Source: Teretinema sp942493045 (lineage in GTDB: Bacteria; Spirochaetota; Spirochaetia; Treponematales; Treponemataceae). Taken from it: a stretch of 64,000 nucleotides of DNA. Positions within the stretch are counted from its first letter, which is position 1, and each line of letters opens with the position of its first letter. Positions 59,716 through 64,000 of the stretch are shown here, one piece after another. The translations under genes and the position numbers were made by a program. Below the pieces are notes generated by a model, which was not told where the DNA came from, made no database searches, and saw only the letters and a list, made by a program, of their open reading frames with translations. Location of the stretch: assembly GCA_942493045.1 (NCBI GenBank), contig OW818665.1, forward strand, positions 3,183,283-3,247,282. The letters run 5' to 3'.

Positions 59716-60892
59716 GCGGCGGGGGAATTGAGTCGCCCGGAAGAACAACCTTTGGGAAAGGTTTTCCTTCCGGGACCATCCTTTCCAAAATAGACAATTC
59801 CTCACTAATCTTCTTGCCGTATTTATTTTTACCGGGGAAACCTATTCCAAAAGCAGTTCCCAAGGAAATGGAAGCAGCGTTTTTTAGTTTCATAAAATTC
59901 GAGGCGATGGCGGTGCCGTCATGAATTATTTTAATGGTATATTTTTTGCCTGTTTTCTTTCGTATGTCGTTTGATAAGTGTTTCTCATAATTATCGCAAA
60001 GTAATCCCAGTTTTCCATATCCACCTCGATTTAAAAATTTTCCATTAATAATATAGTTCGCAATGCTGATGCTTATTTCCGAACCTGTTGCAATTTTGTT
60101 ATTTTCAGCTTCATGCAAAGACTCGAGTATCGTTTCTTGCAGATATGCATCGAGAGCTTTGCTTTCTGCTTCATACCGTATGGTCAAGTCGGGGTTCCAT
60201 TCCATATATCTGGCTTTTCGCGTTTCTAATGGCTTTAGTTCCATCAATACATTTTCACTGAAAACCGCAATGCATCTTTTCAGAAAACTCTGACCAAAAT
60301 CAAAGATCAGATTTGCCCCGTTTCTTTCTTTGATATACATTGAAGCCCCGCTGAGCCCAGCTGTCGTGGGGTTTTTTGTAAGAAAAACGTTAAACGGCTT
60401 TATGCCTGCCTCTTCGAATAGGCGTTGAATGCTCTGCTTAAAAACAATTCCCATTTTCCCGTTTGATAATCCACCGGTTAACACAATGTTTTCGATTGTT
60501 TGCCAATAATGCCAATCTTCATCATTCCAATCTTTTCGCTCGAGTATATGATTGCTTTTTCCTCTTCTTAAAATCGATAAGATAACACCCAGTCTTTTAC
60601 CAAATTTGGCGGTAATTTCTTGAGCAGTATTTCTTACCTCCATGGTTTGTGATTCCAGGCACTGGCTTAAATGGATTGGAAGTTCTTTCTCGGGGATTTC
60701 TGCCAAGGATAACTGTAGCGCATCGCTATGGTGTTTTATTTCCTGTATTATTGCTTCCGCGGAAAATACTTCAAAGGCGCTTTTCCCTTCGATTTCTGTA
60801 TCGTTTGTCAGTTTCTCTGTATTCAATAGCATGACTTTATTGAGCGAGGCTTCTAAGCGTAAATATTCGCCCGTTAAAAAAGGATTTTTCAT
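59696..60892 (-). CDS. Putative actin-fold sugar kinase (hexokinase/ROK-like), AT-rich
   Basis: The 398-residue protein has motifs that recall the actin/hexokinase ATPase fold: IENIVLTGGLSNGK, GANLIFDFGQSFLKR (phosphate-1-like Asp), IKIIHDGTAIASNFMKLKNAASISLGTAFGIGFPG (phosphate-2 or adenosine-like). The family is not certain. Codon use is visibly more AT-rich than the neighbours, a sign of transfer. Its last ~15 residues and stop are encoded inside the palindromic repeat and the antisense 3' end of zupT (20 bp overlap), so the C-terminus was probably altered on insertion. AAAGGA precedes the ATG. Confidence 0.6.
   Translation of the reverse strand: MKNPFLTGEYLRLEASLNKVMLLNTEKLTNDTEIEGKSAFEVFSAEAIIQEIKHHSDALQLSLAEIPEKELPIHLSQCLESQTMEVRNTAQEITAKFGKRLGVILSILRRGKSNHILERKDWNDEDWHYWQTIENIVLTGGLSNGKMGIVFKQSIQRLFEEAGIKPFNVFLTKNPTTAGLSGASMYIKERNGANLIFDFGQSFLKRCIAVFSENVLMELKPLETRKARYMEWNPDLTIRYEAESKALDAYLQETILESLHEAENNKIATGSEISISIANYIINGKFLNRGGYGKLGLLCDNYEKHLSNDIRKKTGKKYTIKIIHDGTAIASNFMKLKNAASISLGTAFGIGFPGKNKYGKKISEELSILERMVPEGKPFPKVVLPGDSIPPPPKTAAG
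59736..59774. repeat. Nested palindromic repeat after zupT, copy 1
   Basis: CCCGGAAG (59736-59743) pairs with CTTCCGGG (59767-59774), and inside them AACCTTT (59747-59753) pairs with AAAGGTT (59757-59763), with a loop of GGG. A small internal bulge separates the stems. It may end zupT transcription, although no T-run follows, and it overlaps the end of the convergent gene. Confidence 0.8.
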
Positions 60893-60998
60893 TTTTTCCT
60901 TTGTGGTTACCACTGGAACCAGATGATTATACAATAGGTGACCAATACTTTGTGATTATAATTATTTTTCGTGATAAAATGAACTCCCTGGAGGAATC

Positions 60999-61853
60999 AT
61001 GACAGTTGTGCCGCGCAGCGTTGAAAAAAGTGAGAGGGTGCTTTCCTTCGGAGCTGGATCGTTCTGCCGTTATAATTCCAGAAACCGCTGGTCCAGAGTA
61101 GAAATCTTTCTGACCAATACCATGCTCGTCTATATTCTGGAAGGAGAAAAGGTCTTGCATCGGCCTGATAGCGATATTACCCTTGGTCCTGGAGATGGTT
61201 TTATTGCCCGAAAAGGCAGTCATGTTTTTTCCGAGTCATTCCCCTCTGGTGGCAAATTTGAATCTCTGCTCTGGTATCTGGATGACTCATGGCTTTTATC
61301 AATTCTTACTGAATTTGAATTGATTTTTCCTTCTGGTCCGGATCAAGGCCAATGGATATTTTCCGCAACTCCCGCCTTGCAGGATCTGTTTTCCACAACC
61401 TTACCCTACTTTGACGCAGAAACCACGCCATCTTCAATTCTCAAAGGAAAACTGAGCGAGCTGTTATGGAATTTATCGCGACAGGAAGACGGAAAGCGAG
61501 CCTTGGCCGGTATACAGGCACATGGCAGCTTGATGCCCTCCGTACTGGATGTTCTGGAGGCAAACTTGACGCGCAATCTGCTGGTGGAAGACCTGGCCCG
61601 TTTGGCCGGCCGCAGCCGGGCTAGTCTGGTCAGGGATGTCAAGCGTTTAGCCGGAACTTCTCCCAAGCAGTGGGTCATCGCCAAACGCATCGAGCTCGCC
61701 GCAATCATGCTCCGAACAACATCCAAGTCCGTAACCTCGATAGCACTGGAGAGTGGTTTCGAAAGTCTTACCCACTTTGAAACTCAATTCAAACGTTATC
61801 GGGAACATACTCCCCTGCAAGAACGTTTTAAAAGAAATCCAGACAAACTTTGA
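60999..61853 (+). CDS. AraC-family transcriptional regulator
   Basis: The 284-residue protein has an N-terminal cupin-like sensing half (VYILEGEKVLHRPDSDITLGPGDGFIARKG) and the C-terminal double helix-turn-helix (LLVEDLARLAGRSRASLVRDVKRLAGTSPKQWVIAKRIELAAIML; SVTSIALESGFESLTHFETQFKRYRE). A GGAGG site precedes the ATG. It diverges from the putative kinase gene and precedes the SMP-30-like gene, so it probably regulates one or both. Confidence 0.9.
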   Translation: MTVVPRSVEKSERVLSFGAGSFCRYNSRNRWSRVEIFLTNTMLVYILEGEKVLHRPDSDITLGPGDGFIARKGSHVFSESFPSGGKFESLLWYLDDSWLLSILTEFELIFPSGPDQGQWIFSATPALQDLFSTTLPYFDAETTPSSILKGKLSELLWNLSRQEDGKRALAGIQAHGSLMPSVLDVLEANLTRNLLVEDLARLAGRSRASLVRDVKRLAGTSPKQWVIAKRIELAAIMLRTTSKSVTSIALESGFESLTHFETQFKRYREHTPLQERFKRNPDKL

Positions 61854-61934
61854 GCTGATTCCGTAATTCATTGAGCGGTTTCCGTGAGCTGAAAATCCTT
61901 TTCCCAAGTACCCTTTACTGAGGAGGATTATTGA

Positions 61935-62864
61935 ATGAGCTTACACGCACATAAAACTAACGGACCGGCCTTGAGTAAGGCGAAATGGCTGCTGTTGCTT
62001 GCAGTATGTATTTTGACTCCCTCAGTTTTGGCAGCAAAAGGGACAAAGGAATCTGTAATTTTGATGGATCCGCAAATCCTAATCCAGGTCAGCGGCTTTG
62101 CAGGCCCCGAGTCGGCCTTGTGGTGGGAAGAGGGACAGTATTGGATACTCTCCAATGTAGCCGGCTCTCCCTCCGATCGTAACGGCAACGGATTTTTAAG
62201 TTTGCTGGACGCCGATGGTTCTCTTGTAGAGCGTAGATGGGCTGGGAATATGGATGCTCCCAAGGGGATGGCCCTGGAGAATGGAAAACTGTGGGTTACC
62301 GATATTAGCCGGGTTCATTGTTTCCGTTTGGTTACGGGCACTGGTGGAAACCCCGCAACCATAACTCTTGAAGAAACAATCACTATTCCCGGTGCGGTAT
62401 TCCTAAACGACGCGGTATTTCTGGGGAATGGCCGGGTGGCCGTGAGCGATACACAGGGTCGTGCCGTGTATGTGATTGACGGCAGTGAGGTGACCCTTCT
62501 TCTTAAAGATATCGTTTTGGGTAACCCCAATGGACTGGCTCTGCAAGGGGATTCCCTTGTGATGGCCCAATATTATGGCAATGCCGAATCCGGTGGATTA
62601 TGGCGCTTGCATTCTGAGAATGGAAATCCCCTCAAGCCGGTGATACGCAATCTGGGAATGCTGGATGGCCTGGTGGTGCTGTCAGATGGTTCTTTTCTAG
62701 TTAGCGACTTTTCTACGGGGGCGCTGTTTCATGTACGGCGGGGACAAGCTCTTGAAATCTGGAACGGTGGCAACGGCACAGCTGATATCGGTTGGGATCC
62801 GGCTTCAAGGCGCCTGGGCGTTCCAAACATGACCCGGGGTACTTTTACCTTATTGCAGTTCTAA
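61935..62864 (+). CDS. Exported SMP-30/gluconolactonase-like beta-propeller
   Basis: The 309-residue protein has a signal peptide (KWLLLLAVCILTPSVLAA). A six-bladed propeller pattern of the SMP-30/gluconolactonase type follows: GPESALWWEEGQYWILSN with the metal-site Glu, DAPKGMALENGKLWVTD, PGAVFLNDAVFLGNGRVAVSD with Asn-Asp, NPNGLALQGDSLVMAQY with Asn, and DGLVVLSDGSFLVSDF with Asp. Members hydrolyse sugar lactones or related esters. GAGGAGG precedes the ATG. Next to a sugar-kinase-like gene and AraC, a carbohydrate role is plausible. Confidence 0.8.
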   Translation: MSLHAHKTNGPALSKAKWLLLLAVCILTPSVLAAKGTKESVILMDPQILIQVSGFAGPESALWWEEGQYWILSNVAGSPSDRNGNGFLSLLDADGSLVERRWAGNMDAPKGMALENGKLWVTDISRVHCFRLVTGTGGNPATITLEETITIPGAVFLNDAVFLGNGRVAVSDTQGRAVYVIDGSEVTLLLKDIVLGNPNGLALQGDSLVMAQYYGNAESGGLWRLHSENGNPLKPVIRNLGMLDGLVVLSDGSFLVSDFSTGALFHVRRGQALEIWNGGNGTADIGWDPASRRLGVPNMTRGTFTLLQF

Positions 62865-62908
62865 GTTGATTGGGGGTAGGTTTGTAAAAAAGGGGTTACC
62901 GTATCAGC

Positions 62909-63100
62909 TATTTTCTGCTGCGCTCTTTTTTCAATGAAACGACCTTTGGCTTTATCTTTGCAGCCGTGGCGGGCATCATGGTCTATATTTCGCTGGATGA
63001 ATTATTGCCGACCGCCGAGGAATACGGCGAACACCATTTGGCGATCGGCGGCCTTATCGCCGGGATGATGGTCATGGCGGTCAGTCTGCTGCTGTTTTAG
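62909..63100 (+). pseudogene. zupT: Remnant: 3' end of a second zupT allele
   Basis: The last 63 codons and stop of a ZIP gene are present without any start. Against the intact gene at 59524-59715 there are 12 differences and no gaps; 11 are synonymous and one changes Ile to Phe. Such a pattern shows divergence under selection as a working gene before truncation. The identity continues past the stop through the palindromic repeat to 63175. Confidence 0.9.
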
Positions 63101-63120
63101 GCGGCGGGGGAATTGAGATG

Positions 63121-63159
63121 CCCGGAAGAACAACCTTTGGAAAAGGTTTTCCTTCCGGG
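63121..63159. repeat. Nested palindromic repeat, copy 2
   Basis: This is the same nested hairpin as at 59736: CCCGGAAG (63121-63128) with CTTCCGGG (63152-63159), and inner AACCTTT (63132-63138) with AAAGGTT (63142-63148). The loop reads GGA instead of GGG. Its position after the zupT stop is the same as for copy 1, so both came with their zupT alleles. Confidence 0.8.
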
Positions 63160-63171
63160 ACCATCCTTTCC

Positions 63172-63211
63172 AAAAAAAACGCCCCGCCCTTTTTACGCAG
63201 TGGGCCGGGCG
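63172..63211 (-). terminator. Orphan leftward terminator
   Basis: On the minus strand, CGCCCGGCCC and GGGCGGGGCG form a 10-bp stem with one mismatch and a 12-base loop, followed by TTTTTTTT (63172-63179). No leftward gene lies to its right; the HsdR gene there runs rightward. It is probably left from a gene lost by rearrangement, or blocks antisense transcription. Confidence 0.7.
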
Positions 63212-63335
63212 GGCTGGCTTTCGCGCCTCATAGCGCCTTCGGTTTTCGATATTCTCCTGATGCCTCAAAAAAACCCATAAAATCTCAGAAAAATGATATA
63301 CTTTTGAAGATATTAATACTTTCAGGGATTGCTAA

Positions 63336-64000
63336 ATGAATATCAAAACGCTGACTGAACGCGATATTTGCTCAAAATTTATCACTCCAGCACTTGAACA
63401 GGCGGGGTGGGACCTCTTGTCTCAGGTGCGGGAAGAGTTTTCGCTTACAAATGGGCGAATAATAGTCCGGGGGCACCTGCATAAACGGGCGCCGAACAAA
63501 CGGGCCGATTACGTGCTGTTTTATAAACCCAATGTACCTATCGCCATAATTGAGGCCAAGGATAATAATCACTCGATTGGGGATGGAATGCAGCAGGGTC
63601 TGGGTTACGCGGAAATGCTGCAGGTGCCCTTTACGTTTAGCTCCAATGGCTCGGGTTTTTTATTTCATAACCGGATAGCAACAGACGGTAAAATTGAACG
63701 GGAGCTTTCCCTGGAAGAGTTTCCGTCCCCGGCTGAATTGTGGTGGATGTGGGCTGAGCACAAGGGATTGTCAGAGAAACAGCAGGAACTGGTCACCCAG
63801 GACTATTATAGCGACGGAAAGAATAAAACGCCCCGGTACTATCAGCTCTTGGCCATCAATAAAACGATTGAAGCGATCGCTCAGGGCCAAAACCGGATCT
63901 TACTGGTGATGGCCACTGGAACGGGCAAGACCTTTACCGCTTTCCAGATTATCTGGCGGCTATGGAAGTCACGGGCAAAAAAGCGCATTCTGTATCTGGC
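63336..64000 (+). CDS. hsdR: Type I restriction enzyme R subunit, N-terminal part (3' truncated)
   Basis: The visible 221 residues begin MNIKTLTERDICSKFITPAL. The nuclease domain has RADYVLFYKPNVPIAIIEAKDNNHSIGDGMQQGLGYAEML, with the PD-(D/E)xK-type D and ExK. The helicase start follows: PRYYQLLAINKTIEAI (Q-tip-like) and Walker A VMATGTGKTFTAFQ. HsdR cuts unmodified DNA with the M and S subunits, which must lie outside the window. The gene runs off the right edge. AGGGA lies 7 bases before the ATG. Confidence 0.93.
   Translation, partial: MNIKTLTERDICSKFITPALEQAGWDLLSQVREEFSLTNGRIIVRGHLHKRAPNKRADYVLFYKPNVPIAIIEAKDNNHSIGDGMQQGLGYAEMLQVPFTFSSNGSGFLFHNRIATDGKIERELSLEEFPSPAELWWMWAEHKGLSEKQQELVTQDYYSDGKNKTPRYYQLLAINKTIEAIAQGQNRILLVMATGTGKTFTAFQIIWRLWKSRAKKRILYL

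Noticed and set aside
1..64000. tRNA or rRNA genes
   Set aside because: I saw no cloverleaf with a TTCRA arm and no conserved rRNA stretch in the gaps between genes; a covariance-model scan would be needed to exclude them fully.

Overview
The window comes from a compact bacterial genome of moderate GC content (roughly 50-57% by eye). Convergent genes often overlap or sit a few bases apart, and operons commonly use ATGA stop/start overlaps. A spirochaete of the Treponema/Spirochaeta type is my best guess. The signs are many lipoproteins, a CheX phosphatase beside a CheY and a membrane CheA-like kinase, several membrane GGDEF/EAL proteins, and a paired TrkA/TrkH potassium cluster. No rRNA or other phylogenetic marker is present, so this is an inference.

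Layout. 1-9.4 kb: end of a HAD phosphatase, a VanY-like lipoprotein peptidase, a leftward leuS-ltaE-CDF operon, a two-gene chromate transporter, an HD protein, ogt and srkA. 9.4-14.4 kb: an acyltransferase plus zinc-ribbon membrane protein pair, then a cheY-cheX-membrane kinase operon. 14.4-22.7 kb: AI-2E-type exporter, membrane MCP, a GGDEF/EAL gene split by one amber codon, an unrecognised 494-residue protein, an esterase, and J-domain plus rhodanese genes. 23-29.2 kb: a sulfur amino-acid block (two cystathionine synthase/lyase-type enzymes, two Rrf2 regulators, cysK, a hairpin-rich intergenic array, metY). 29.2-35.8 kb: a copper operon (HMA-UreH-cupredoxin fusion, copA, lipoprotein, response regulator, histidine kinase). 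36-45.5 kb: secreted protein, GGDEF-EAL protein, ABC-F ATPase, ttcA, metallophosphoesterase, PAS-GGDEF cyclase, beta-helix-like lipoprotein. 45.5-50.2 kb: PIN/Phd toxin-antitoxin, cation/proton antiporter, zinc-binding protein, ArsR, and arsenate reductases including an ArsR-ArsC fusion. 50.2-55.1 kb: Trk potassium uptake with a KdpDE-like two-component pair. 55.1-64 kb: a more accessory region with an ice-binding-like lipoprotein, TetR regulator with palindromic operator, ZIP transporter, an AT-rich putative kinase, AraC, an SMP-30-like protein, a remnant of a second ZIP gene, and the start of a type I restriction HsdR.

Three observations stand out. First, seven promoters share one geometry: a sigma70-type -35, a 16-17 bp spacer, a -10, exactly 6 bp, then ATG. 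Transcription should therefore start on the A of the start codon, giving leaderless mRNAs; five more genes have 7-9 bp. Second, the cysK-metY gap holds hairpins whose stems differ but whose minus-strand loops all contain GGA, as in CsrA-titrating RNAs. Third, the last 192 bp of the ZIP gene plus its trailing palindrome recur about 3.4 kb downstream. The coding copies differ at 12 positions, 11 of them synonymous, which points to recombination between diverged alleles around an inserted cassette.
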